From contig JAUPFP010000085.1 of NCBI GenBank assembly GCA_036925085.1, positions 515,655-579,654 on the forward strand: a stretch of DNA of 64,000 nt, in the 5' to 3' direction. The first letter of the stretch is position 1. Each line of letters starts with the position of its first letter. This document shows positions 51,467 through 63,890 of the stretch, piece by piece. The DNA is from Brachycybe producta (Eukaryota > Arthropoda > Diplopoda > Playtdesmida > Andrognathidae). Made by a program: the position numbers and the translations under genes. The notes beneath the pieces were generated by a model, which was not told the DNA's origin, ran no database searches, and saw only the letters and a program-made list of their open reading frames with translations.

Positions 51467-52902
51467 TTGTTTACGGTTTTCATAGTCATCTGAAGTCTGT
51501 TGGGCCCTCCTGAGTTCATTTCAGTGCTTTTCAAGGCATCTAGAAGACTTTCAGTTTTGGCCGTTTTCTGAAAAATTTCCAAGAGTAGACTCTTGGAAGA
51601 ATTTCATTTTTTGACAATTTTTACTTTTTTAAATTTATGGGTTTTCATGGTCTTCTGAAATTTGTTGGGCCCTCCTGAGTTCATTTCGGTGCTTTTCAGG
51701 GCATCTGGAAGACTCTTTTCTTGTCATTTTTTGAAAATATTCATGGATTATTCTCTGGACCTCTTGGAATATTTATATAACTTCAAAAATTAATTGTAAA
51801 TGAACCAGACGAGCGGGAATGGAAATGTAGGATGCATCACATTGCAAGAGCAGCCTGGAATTCAGGGATGTCTTCATTTCCTGTGTGCAATGCATGCTTC
51901 AAAAGTTACACCAGTTCAAATTGGGCATCATTGAAGTGTCTATGCTTGCTCATGAACTTGTAACTTTGAAAATTCATTGCAAGTGAACCAGATGAGCGGG
52001 AATGGAAATGTTTGATTTGATGCATTCCCAGAAAAATCTGGAATGCAGAGATGTCTTCATTTCCAGTGTGCAATGCACGCTTCAAAAGTTACACCAGTTC
52101 AATTTGGGCGTCATTGAAGTGTCTATGCTTGCTCATGGATCTGTAACTTTTCGAAAATTCATTGCAAGTGAACCAGACGAGCGGGAATGGAAATGTTGGA
52201 TGCATCACATTGCAAGAGCAGCCTGGAATTCAGGGATGTCTTCATTTCCTATGTGCAATGCACGCTTCAAAAGTTACACCAGTTCAAAGTGGGCGTCATT
52301 GAAGTGTCTATGCTTGCTCATGGATCTGTAACTTCGAAAATTCATAGCAAGTGAACCAGATGAGCGGGAATGGAAATTTTGGATTTGATGCATTCCCAGA
52401 AAAATCTGGAATGCAGAGATGTCTTCATTTCCAGTGTGCAATGCACGCTTCAAAAGTTACACCAGTTCAATTTGGGCGTCATTGAAGTGTCTATGCTTGC
52501 TCATGGATCTGTAACTTTTCGAAAATTCATTGCAAGTGAACCAGACGAGCGGGAATGGAAATGTTGGATGCATCACATTGCAAGAGCAGCCTGGAATTCA
52601 GGGATGTCTTCATTTCCTATGTGCAATGCACGCTTCAAAAGTTACACCAGTTCAAAGTGGGCGTCATTGAAGTGTCTATGCTTGCTCATGGATCTGTAAC
52701 TTCGAAAATTCATAGCAAGTGAACCAGATGAGCGGGAATGGAAATTTTGGATTTGATGCATTCCCAGAAAAATCTGGAATGCAGAGATGTCTTCATTTCC
52801 AGTGTGCAATGCACGCTTCAAAAGTTACACCAGTTCAAAGTGGGCGTCATTGAAGTGTCTATGCTTGCTCATGGATCTGTAACTTCGAAAATTCATTGCA
52901 AG
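51467..52902. repeat. S1-S2 + ABABAB without an intervening 517-bp unit
   Basis: S pair ends at 51,801, GGAAGACTC. It follows a six-monomer unit directly, so one 517-bp part is missing and the HOR rhythm shortens to 1436 bp here. Confidence 0.92.
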
Positions 52903-53419
52903 TTGTTTACGGTTTTCATAGTCATCTGAAGTCTGTTGGGCCCTCCTGAGTTCATTTCAGTGCTTTTCAAGGCATCTAGAAGACTTTCAGTTTTGGCCGT
53001 TTTCTGAAAAATTTCCAAGAGTAGACTCTTGGAAGAATTTCATTTTTTGACAATTTTTACTTTTTTAAATTTATGGGTTTTCATGGTCTTCTGAAATTTG
53101 TTGGGCCCTCCTGAGTTCATTTCGGTGCTTTTCAGGGCATCTGGAAGACTCTTTTCTTGTCATTTTTTGAAAATATTCATGGATTATTCTCTGGACCTCT
53201 TGGAATATTTATATAACTTCAAAAATTAATTGTAAATGAACCAGACGAGCGGGAATGGAAATGTAGGATGCATCACATTGCAAGAGCAGCCTGGAATTCA
53301 GGGATGTCTTCATTTCCTGTGTGCAATGCACGCTTCAAAAGTTACACCAGTTCAAAGTGGGCGTCATTGAAGTGTCTATGCTTGCTCATGGATCTGTAAC
53401 TTCGAAAATTCATTGCAAG
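52903..53419. repeat. 517-bp unit
   Basis: S pair ends at 53,237, haplotype a with GGAAGACTC; one A with CACGCTTC, as in the earlier one-monomer parts. Confidence 0.92.
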
Positions 53420-54855
53420 TTGTTTACGGTTTTCATAGTCATCTGAAGTCTGTTGGGCCCTCCTGAGTTCATTTCAGTGCTTTTCAAGGCATCTAGAAGA
53501 CTTTCAGTTTTGGCCGTTTTCTGAAAAATTTCCAAGAGTAGACTCTTGGAAGAATTTCATTTTTTGACAATTTTTACTTTTTTAAATTTATGGGTTTTCA
53601 TGGTCTTCTGAAATTTGTTGGGCCCTCCTGAGTTCATTTCGGTGCTTTTCAGGGCATCTGGAATACTCTTTTCTTGTCATTTTTTGAAAATATTCATGGA
53701 TTATTCTCTGGACCTCTTGGAATATTTATATAACTTCAAAAATTAATTGTAAATGAACCAGACGAGCGGGAATGGAAATGTAGGATGCATCACATTGCAA
53801 GAGCAGCCTGGAATTCAGGGATGTCTTCATTTCCTGTGTGCAATGCATGCTTCAAAAGTTACACCAGTTCAAATTGGGCATCATTGAAGTGTCTATGCTT
53901 GCTCATGAACTTGTAACTTTGAAAATTCATTGCAAGTGAACCAGATGAGCGGGAATGGAAATGTTTGATTTGATGCATTCCCAGAAAAATCTGGAATGCA
54001 GAGATGTCTTCATTTCCAGTGTGCAATGCACGCTTCAAAAGTTACACCAGTTCAATTTGGGCGTCATTGAAGTGTCTATGCTTGCTCATGGATCTGTAAC
54101 TTTTCGAAAATTCATTGCAAGTGAACCAGACGAGCGGGAATGGAAATGTTGGATGCATCACATTGCAAGAGCAGCCTGGAATTCAGGGATGTCTTCATTT
54201 CCTATGTGCAATGCACGCTTCAAAAGTTACACCAGTTCAAAGTGGGCGTCATTGAAGTGTCTATGCTTGCTCATGGATCTGTAACTTCGAAAATTCATAG
54301 CAAGTGAACCAGATGAGCGGGAATGGAAATTTTGGATTTGATGCATTCCCAGAAAAATCTGGAATGCAGAGATGTCTTCATTTCCAGTGTGCAATGCACG
54401 CTTCAAAAGTTACACCAGTTCAATTTGGGCGTCATTGAAGTGTCTATGCTTGCTCATGGATCTGTAACTTTTCGAAAATTCATTGCAAGTGAACCAGACG
54501 AGCGGGAATGGAAATGTTGGATGCATCACATTGCAAGAGCAGCCTGGAATTCAGGGATGTCTTCATTTCCTATGTGCAATGCACGCTTCAAAAGTTACAC
54601 CAGTTCAAAGTGGGCGTCATTGAAGTGTCTATGCTTGCTCATGGATCTGTAACTTCGAAAATTCATAGCAAGTGAACCAAATGAGCGGGAATGGAAATTT
54701 TGGATTTGATGCATTCCCAGATAAATCTGGAATGCAGAGATGTCTTCATTTCCAGTGTGCAATGCACGCTTCAAAAGTTACACCAGTTCAAAGTGGGCGT
54801 CATTGAAGTGTCTATGCTTGCTCATGGATCTGTAACTTCGAAAATTCATTGCAAG
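53420..54855. repeat. S1-S2 + ABABAB, copy of 50,031-51,466
   Basis: S pair ends at 53,754, GGAATACTC. Last B has the AATGAG (54,680) and GATAAATC (54,722) changes seen 3389 bp upstream. Confidence 0.92.
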
Positions 54856-56109
54856 TTGTTTACGGTTTTCATAGTCATCTGAAGTCTGTTGGGCCCTCCT
54901 GAGTTCATTTCAGTGCTTTTCAAGGCATCTAGAAGACTTTCAGTTTTGGCCGTTTTCTGAAAAATTTCCAAGAGTAGACTCTTGGAAGAATTTCATTTTT
55001 TGACAATTTTTACTTTTTTAAATTTATGGGTTTTCATGGTCTTCTGAAATTTGTTGGGCCCTCCTGAGTTCATTTCGGTGCTTTTCAGGGCATCTGGAAG
55101 ACTCTTTTCTTGTCATTTTTTGAAAATATTCATGGATTATTCTCTGGACCTCTTGGAATATTTATATAACTTCAAAAATTAATTGTAAATGAACCAGACG
55201 AGCGGGAATGGAAATGTAGGATGCATCACATTGCAAGAGCAGCCTGGAATTCAGGGATGTCTTCATTTCCTGTGTGCAATGCATGCTTCAAAAGTTACAC
55301 CAGTTCAAATTGGGCATCATTGAAGTGTCTATGCTTGCTCATGAACTTGTAACTTTGAAAATTCATTGCAAGTGAACCAGATGAGCGGGAATGGAAATGT
55401 TTGATTTGATGCATTCCCAGAAAAATCTGGAATGCAGAGATGTCTTCATTTCCAGTGTGCAATGCACGCTTCAAAAGTTACACCAGTTCAATTTGGGCGT
55501 CATTGAAGTGTCTATGCTTGCTCATGGATCTGTAACTTTTCGAAAATTCATTGCAAGTGAACCAGACGAGCGGGAATGGAAATGTTGGATGCATCACATT
55601 GCAAGAGCAGCCTGGAATTCAGGGATGTCTTCATTTCCTATGTGCAATGCACGCTTCAAAAGTTACACCAGTTCAAAGTGGGCGTCATTGAAGTGTCTAT
55701 GCTTGCTCATGGATCTGTAACTTCGAAAATTCATAGCAAGTGAACCAGATGAGCGGGAATGGAAATTTTGGATTTGATGCATTCCCAGAAAAATCTGGAA
55801 TGCAGAGATGTCTTCATTTCCAGTGTGCAATGCACGCTTCAAAAGTTACACCAGTTCAATTTGGGCGTCATTGAAGTGTATATGCTTGCTCATGGATCTG
55901 TAACTTTTCGAAAATTCATTGCAAGTGAACCAGACGAGCGGGAATGGAAATGTTGGATGCATCACATTGCAAGAGCAGCCTGGAATTCAGGGATGTCTTC
56001 ATTTCCTATGTGCAATGCACGCTTCAAAAGTTACACCAGTTCAAAGTGGGCGTCATTGAAGTGTCTATGCTTGCTCATGGATCTGTAACTTCGAAAATTC
56101 ATAGCAAGT

Positions 56110-56294
56110 GAACCAGATGAGCGGGAATGGAAATTTTGGATTTGATGCATTCCCAGAAAAATCTGGAATGCAGAGATGTCTTCATTTCCAGTGTGCAATG
56201 CACGCTTCAAAAGTTACACCAGTTCAATTTGGGCGTCATTGAAGTGTCTATGCTTGCTCATGGATCTGTAACTTTTCGAAAATTCATTGCAAGT
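56110..56294. repeat. Type B monomer, exemplar (185 bp)
   Basis: Starts at GAACCAGATGAGCGGG (TG where A has CG). The head reads GATTTGATGCATTCCC, then AATCTGGAATGCAGAG; it lacks the EcoRI site and contains a small hairpin. B usually ends TAACTTTTCGAAAATTCATTGC, with two extra T relative to A. B plus A gives the 368-bp dimer. Confidence 0.93.
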
Positions 56295-56477
56295 GAACCA
56301 GACGAGCGGGAATGGAAATGTTGGATGCATCACATTGCAAGAGCAGCCTGGAATTCAGGGATGTCTTCATTTCCTATGTGCAATGCACGCTTCAAAAGTT
56401 ACACCAGTTCAAAGTGGGCGTCATTGAAGTGTCTATGCTTGCTCATGGATCTGTAACTTCGAAAATTCATAGCAAGT
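56295..56477. repeat. Type A monomer, exemplar (183 bp)
   Basis: Starts at GAACCAGACGAGCGGG. The distinctive head (GATGCATCACATTGC, then CCTGGAATTCAGGG) holds an 8-bp palindrome GATGCATC and an EcoRI site. The remaining part, from GATGTCTTCATTTCC to the end, is nearly shared with type B. A monomers end in TAACTTCGAAAATTCAT, two bases shorter than B, so 183 = 3 x 61. Confidence 0.93.
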
Positions 56478-58131
56478 GAACCAGATGAGCGGGAATGGAA
56501 ATTTTGGATTTGATGCATTCCCAGAAAAATCTGGAATGCAGAGATGTCTTCATTTCCAGTGTGCAATGCACGCTTCAAAAGTTACACCAGTTCAATTTGG
56601 GCGTCATTGAAGTGTCTATGCTTGCTCATGGATCTGTAACTTTTCGAAAATTCATTGCAAGTGAACCAGACGAGCGGGAATGGAAATGTTGGATGCATCA
56701 CATTGCAAGAGCAGCCTGGAATTCAGGGATGTCTTCATTTCCTATGTGCAATGCACGCTTCAAAAGTTACACCAGTTCAAAGTGGGCGTCATTGAAGTGT
56801 CTATGCTTGCTCATGGATCTGTAACTTCGAAAATTCATAGCAAGTGAACCAGATGAGCGGGAATGGAAATTTTGGATTTGATGCATTCCCAGAAAAATCT
56901 GGAATGCAGAGATGTCTTCATTTCCAGTGTGCAATGCACGCTTCAAAAGTTACACCAGTTCAATTTGGGCGTCATTGAAGTGTCTATGCTTGCTCATGGA
57001 TCTGTAACTTTTCGAAAATTCATTGCAAGTGAACCAGACGAGCGGGAATGGAAATGTTGGATGCATCACATTGCAAGAGCAGCCTGGAATTCAGGGATGT
57101 CTTCATTTCCTATGTGCAATGCACGCTTCAAAAGTTACACCAGTTCAAAGTGGGCGTCATTGAAGTGTCTATGCTTGCTCATGGATCTGTAACTTCGAAA
57201 ATTCATAGCCAGTGAACCAGATGAGCGGGAATGGAAATTTTGGATTTGATGCATTCCCAGAAAAATCTGGAATGCAGAGATGTTTTCATTTCCAGTGTGC
57301 AATGCACGCTTCAAAAGTTACACCAGTTCAATTTGGGCGTCATTGAAGTGTCTATGCTTGCTCATGGATCTGTAACTTTTCGAAAATTCATTGCAAGTGA
57401 ACCAGACGAGCGGGAATGGAAATGTTGGATGCATCACATTGCAAGAGCAGCCTGGAATTCAGGGATGTCTTCATTTCCTATGTGCAATGCACGCTTCAAA
57501 AGTTACACCAGTTCAAAGTGGGCGTCATTGAAGTGTCTATGCTTGCTCATGGATCTGTAACTTCGAAAATTCATAGCCAGTGAACCAGATGAGCGGGAAT
57601 GGAAATTTTGGATTTGATGCATTCCCAGAAAAATCTGGAATGCAGAGATGTTTTCATTTCCAGTGTGCAATGCACGCTTCAAAAGTTACACCAGTTCAAT
57701 TTGGGCGTCATTGAAGTGTCTATGCTTGCTCATGGATCTGTAACTTTTCGAAAATTCATTGCAAGTGAACCAGACGAGCGGGAATGGAAATGTTGGATGC
57801 ATCACATTGCAAGAGCAGCCTGGAATTCAGGGATGTCTTCATTTCCTATGTGCAATGCACGCTTCAAAAGTTACACCAGTTCAAAGTGGGCGTCATTGAA
57901 GTGTCTATGCTTGCTCATGGATCTGTAACTTCGAAAATTCATAGCAAGTGAACCAGATGAGCGGGAATGGAAATTTTGGATTTGATGCATTCCCAGAAAA
58001 ATCTGGAATGCAGAGATGTCTTCATTTCCAGTGTGCAATGCACGCTTCAAAAGTTACACCAGTTCAATTTGGGCGTCATTGAAGTGTCTATGCTTGCTCA
58101 TGGATCTGTAACTTCGAAAATTCATTGCAAG

Positions 58132-59389
58132 TTGTTTACGGTTTTCATAGTCATCTGAAGTCTGTTGGGCCCTCCTGAGTTCATTTCAGTGCTTTTCAAG
58201 GCATCTAGAAGACTTTCAGTTTTGGCCGTTTTTTGAAAAATTTCCAAGAGTAGACTCTTGGAAGAATTTCATTTTTTGACAATTTTTACTTTTTTAAATT
58301 TATGGGTTTTCATGGTCTTTTGAAATTTGTTGGGCCCTCCTGAGTTCATTTCGGTGCTTTTCAGGGCATCTGGAAGACTCATTTCTTGTCATTTTTTGAA
58401 AATATTCATGGATTATTCTCTGGACCTCTTGGAATATTTATATAACTTCAAAAATTCATTGTAAGTGAACCAGACGAGCGGGAATTGAAATTTTGGATGC
58501 ATCACATTGCAAGAGCAGCCTGGAATTCAGGGATGTCTTCATTTCCTGTGTGCAATGCACGCTTCAAACGTTACACCAGTTCAAAGTGGGCATCATTGAA
58601 GTGTCTATGCTTGCTCATGAACCTGTAACTTTGAAAATTCATTGCAAGTGAACCAGATGAGCGGGAATGGAAATGTTTGATTTGATGCATTCCCAGAAAA
58701 ATCTGGAATGCAGAGATGTCTTCATTTCCAGTGTGCAATGCACGCTTCAAAAGTTACACCAGTTCAATTTTCAATTTGGGCGTCATTGAAGTGTCTATGC
58801 TTGCTCATGGATCTGTAACTTTTCGAAAATTCATTGCAAGTGAACCAGACGAGCGGGAATGGAAATGTAGGATGCATCACATTGCAAGAGCAGCCTGGAA
58901 TTCAGGGATATCTTCATTTCCTGTGTGCAATGCATGCTTCAAAAGTTACACCAGTTCAAAGTGGGCGTCATTGAAGTGTCTATGCTTGCTCATGAACCTG
59001 TAACTTTGAAAATTCATTGCAAGTGAACCAGATGAGCGGGAATGGAAATTTTGGATTTGATGCATTCCCAGAAAAATCTGGAATGCAGAGATGTCTTCAT
59101 TTCCAGTGTGCAATGCACGCTTCAAAAGTTACACCAGTTCAATTTGGGCGTCATTGAAGTGTCTATGCTTGCTCATGGATCTGTAACTTCGAAAATTCAT
59201 AGCAAGTGAACCAGATGAGCGGGAATGGAAATTTTGGATTTGATGCATTCCCAGAAAAATCTGGAATGCAGAGATGTCTTCATTTCCAGTGTGCAATGCA
59301 CGCTTCAAAAGTTACACCAGTTCAATTTGGGCGTCATTGAAGTGTCTATGCTTGCTCATGGATCTGTAACTTCGAAAATTCATTGCAAG
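58132..59389. repeat. S1-S2 + A, B+7, A, B, B, haplotype d
   Basis: S pair ends at 58,466, with six T and CTTTTGAAATT. The first A reads GGGAATTGAAATTTTGG as after c-type S. The third monomer carries GATATC. It brings the 19-42 kb variants back after 14 kb of haplotype a. Confidence 0.9.
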
Positions 59390-60648
59390 TTGTTTACGGT
59401 TTTCATAGTCATCTGAAGTCTGTTGGGCCCTCCTGAGTTCATTTCAGTGCTTTTCAAGGCATCTAGAAGACTTTCAGTTTTGGCCGTTTTTTGAAAAATT
59501 TCCAAGAGTAGAAGTTGGAAGAATTTCATTTTTTGACAATTTTTACTTTTTTAAATTTATGGGTTTTCATGGTCTTTTGAAATTTGTTGGGCCCTCCTGA
59601 GTTCATTTCGGTGCTTTTCAGGGCATCTGGAAGACTCATTTCTTGTCATTTTTTGAAAATATTCATGGATTATTCTCTGGACCTCTTGGAATATTTATAT
59701 AACTTCAAAAATTCATTGTAAGTGAACCAGACGAGCGGGAATTGAAATTTTGGATGCATCACTTTGCAAGAGCAGCCTGGAATTCAGGGATGTCTTCATT
59801 TCCTGTGTGCAATGCACGCTTCAAACGTTACACCAGTTCAAAGTGGGCATCATTGAAGTGTCTATGCTTGCTCATGAACCTGTAACTTTGAAAATTCATT
59901 GCAAGTGAACCAGATGAGCGGGAATGGAAATGTTTGATTTGATGCATTCCCAGAAAAATCTGGAATGCAGAGATGTCTTCATTTCCAGTGTGCAATGCAC
60001 GCTTCAAAAGTTACACCAGTTCAATTTTCAATTTGGGCGTCATTGAAGTGTCTATGCTTGCTCATGGATCTGTAACTTTTCGAAAATTCATTGCAAGTGA
60101 ACCAGACGAGCGGGAATGGAAATGTAGGATGCATCACATTGCAAGAGCAGCCTGGAATTCAGGGATGTCTTCATTTCCTGTGTGCAATGCATGCTTCAAA
60201 AGTTACACCAGTTCAAATTGGGCATCATTGAAGTGTCTATGCTTGCTCATGAACTTGTAACTTTGAAAATTCATTGCAAGTGAACCAGATGAGCGGGAAT
60301 GGAAATGTTTGATTTGATGCATTCCCAGAAAAATCTGGAATGCAGAGATGTCTTCATTTCCAGTGTGCAATGCACGCTTCAAAAGTTACACCAGTTCAAT
60401 TTGGGCGTCATTGAAGTGTCTATGCTTGCTCATGGATCTGTAACTTTTCGAAAATTCATTGCAAGTGAACCAGACGAGCGGGAATGGAAATGTTGGATGC
60501 ATCACATTGCAAGAGCAGCCTGGAATTCAGGGATGTCTTCATTTCCTATGTGCAACGCACGCTTCAAAAGTTACACCAGTTCAAAGTGGGCGTCATTGAA
60601 GTGTCTATGCTTGCTCATGGATCTGTAACTTCGAAAATTCATTGCAAG
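59390..60648. repeat. S1-S2 (334 bp, broken inverted repeat) + A, B+7, A, B, A
   Basis: S pair ends at 59,723, haplotype d. Near 59,513 GACTCTTGG is GAAGTTGG, one base shorter, which destroys the right arm of the inverted repeat. First A has CATCACTTTGC, private. Last A has CAACGCACG. Confidence 0.9.
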
Positions 60649-61901
60649 TTGTTTACGGTTTTCATAGTCATCTGAAGTCTGTTGGGCCCTCCTGAGTTCA
60701 TTTCAGTGCTTTTCAAGGCATCTAGAAGACTTTCAGTTTTGGCCGTTTTCTGAAAAATTTCCAAGAGTAGACTCTTGGAAGAATTTCATTTTTTGACAAT
60801 TTTTACTTTTTTAAATTTATGGGTTTTCATGGTCTTCTGAAATTTGTTGGGCCCTCCTGAGTTCATTTCGGTGCTTTTCAGGGCATCTGGAAGACTCTTT
60901 TCTTGTCATTTTTTGAAAATATTCATGGATTATTCTCTGGACCTCTTGGAATATTTATATAACTTCAAAAATTAATTGTAAATGAACCAGACGAGCGGGA
61001 ATGGAAATGTAGGATGCATCACATTGCAAGAGCAGCCTGGAATTCAGGGATGTCTTCATTTCCTGTGTGCAATGCATGCTTCAAAAGTTACACCAGTTCA
61101 AATTGGGCATCATTGAAGTGTCTATGCTTGCTCATGAACTTGTAACTTTGAAAATTCATTGCAAGTGAACCAGATGAGCGGGAATGGAAATGTTTGATTT
61201 GATGCATTCCCAGAAAAATCTGGAATGCAGAGATGTCTTCATTTCCAGTGTGCAATGCACGCTTCAAAAGTTACACCAGTTCAATTTGGGCGTCATTGAA
61301 GTGTCTATGCTTGCTCATGGATCTGTAACTTTTCGAAAATTCATTGCAAGTGAACCAGACGAGCGGGAATGGAAATGTTGGATGCATCACATTGCAAGAG
61401 CAGCCTGGAATTCAGGCATGTCTTCATTTCCTATGTGCAATGCACGCTTCAAAAGTTACACCAGTTCAAAGTGGGCGTCATTGAAGTGTCTATGCTTGCT
61501 CATGGATCTGTAACTTCGAAAATTCATAGCAAGTGAACCAGATGAGCGGGAATGGAAATTTTGGATTTGATGCATTCCCAGAAAAATCTGGAATGCAGAG
61601 ATGTCTTCATTTCCAGTGTGCAATGCACGCTTCAAAAGTTACACCAGTTCAATTTGGGCGTCATTGAAGTGTCTATGCTTGCTCATGGATCTGTAACTTT
61701 TCGAATATTCATTGCAAGTGAACCAGACGAGCGGGAATGGAAATGTTGGATGCATCACATTGCAAGAGCAGCCTGGAATTCAGGGATGTCTTCATTTCCT
61801 ATGTGCAATGCACGCTTCAAAAGTTACACCAGTTCAAAGTGGGCGTCATTGAAGTGTCTATGCTTGCTCATGGATCTGTAACTTCGAAAATTCATTGCAA
61901 G
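60649..61901. repeat. S1-S2 + ABABA, haplotype a
   Basis: S pair ends at 60,983. The second A has GGAATTCAGGCATG near 61,417. The 7-bp duplication and the six-T S1 vanish from here on. Confidence 0.9.
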
Positions 61902-63890
61902 TTGTTTACGGTTTTCATAGTCATCTGAAGTCTGTTGGGCCCTCCTGAGTTCATTTCAGTGCTTTTCAAGGCATCTAGAAGACTTTCAGTTTTGGCCGTT
62001 TTCTGAAAAATTTCCAAGAGTAGACTCTTGGAAGAATTTCATTTTTTGACAATTTTTACTTTTTTAAATTTATGGGTTTTCATGGTCTTCTGAAATTTGT
62101 TGGGCCCTCCTGAGTTCATTTCGGTGCTTTTCAGGGCATCTGGAAGACTCTTTTCTTGTCATTTTTTGAAAATATTCATGGATTATTCTCTGGACCTTTT
62201 GGAATATTTATATAACTTCAAAAATTAATTGTAAATGAACCAGACGAGCGGGAATGGAAATATAGGATGCATCACATTGCAAGAGCAGCCTGGAATTCAG
62301 GGATGTCTTCATTTCCTGTGTGCAATGCATGCTTCAAAAGTTACACCAGTTCAAATTGGGCATCATTGAAGTGTCTATGCTTGCTCATGAACTTGTAACT
62401 TTGAAAATTCATTGCAAGTGAACCAGATGAGCGGGAATGGAAATGTTTGATTTGATGCATTCCCAGAAAAATCTGGAATGCAGAGATGTCTTCATTTCCA
62501 GTGTGCAATGCACGCTTCAAAAGTTACACCAGTTCAATTTGGGCGTCATTGAAGTGTCTATGCTTGCTCATGGATCTGTAACTTTTCGAAAATTCATTGC
62601 AAGTGAACCAGACGAGCGGGAATGGAAATGTTGGATGCATCACATTGCAAGAGCAGCCTGGAATTCAGGGATGTCTTCATTTCCTATGTGCAATGCACGC
62701 TTCAAAAGTTACACCAGTTCAAAGTGGGCGTCATTGAAGTGTCTATGCTTGCTCATGGATCTGTAACTTCGAAAATTCATAGCAAGTGAACCAGATGAGC
62801 GGGAATGGAAATTTTGGATTTGATGCATTCCCAGAAAAATCTGGAATGCAGAGATGTCTTCATTTCCAGTGTGCAATGCACGCTTCAAAAGTTACACCAG
62901 TTCAATTTGGGCGTCATTGAAGTGTCTATGCTTGCTCATGGATCTGTAACTTTTCGAAAATTCATTGCAAGTGAACCAGACGAGCGGGAATGGAAATGTT
63001 GGATGCATCACATTGCAAGAGCAGCCTGGAATTCAGGGATGTCTTCATTTCCTATGTGCAATGCACGCTTCAAAAGTTACACCAGTTCAAAGTGGGCGTC
63101 ATTGAAGTGTCTATGCTTGCTCATGGATCTGTAACTTCGAAAATTCATAGCAAGTGAACCAGATGAGCGGGAATGGAAATTTTGGATTTGATGCATTCCC
63201 AGAAAAATCTGGAATGCAGAGATGTCTTCATTTCCAGTGTGCAATGCACGCTTCAAAAGTTACACCAGTTCAATTTGGGCGTCATTGAAGTGTCTATGCT
63301 TGCTCATGGATCTGTAACTTTTCGAAAATTCATTGCAAGTGAACCAGACGAGCGGGAATGGAAATGTTGGATGCATCACATTGCAAGAGCAGCCTGGAAT
63401 TCAGGGATGTCTTCATTTCCTATGTGCAATGCACGCTTCAAAAGTTACACCAGTTCAAAGTGGGCGTCATTGAAGTGTCTATGCTTGCTCATGGATCTGT
63501 AACTTCGAAAATTCATAGCAAGTGAACCAGATGAGCGGGAATGGAAATTTTGGATTTGATGCATTCCCAGAAAAATCTGGAATGCAGAGATGTCTTCATT
63601 TCCAGTGTGCAATGCACGCTTCAAAAGTTACACCAGTTCAATTTGGGCGTCATTGAAGTGTCTATGCTTGCTCATGGATCTGTAACTTTTCGAATATTCA
63701 TTGCAAGTGAACCAGACGAGCGGGAATGGAAATGTTGGATGCATCACATTGCAAGAGCAGCCTGGAATTCAGGGATGTCTTCATTTCCTATGTGCAATGC
63801 ACGCTTCAAAAGTTACACCAGTTCAAAGTGGGCGTCATTGAAGTGTCTATGCTTGCTCATGGATCTGTAACTTCGAAAATTCATTGCAAG
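61902..63890. repeat. S1-S2 + 9 monomers ABABABABA, haplotype a
   Basis: S pair ends at 62,236. S2 has GGACCTTTTGG, and the first A has GGAAATATAGG; both are private. Regular 368-bp dimers follow. Confidence 0.9.

Larger units (their letters stand above)
54856..58131. repeat. S1-S2 + 16 monomers, pure AB dimers
   Basis: S pair ends at 55,190, haplotype a. Eight AB pairs repeat at 368 bp. Two adjacent dimers share CATAGCCAG (57,210 and 57,578) and GATGTTTTC (57,284 and 57,652), a recent dimer duplication. The final B keeps its own tail (CAATTTGGGCG) before S. Confidence 0.92.
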
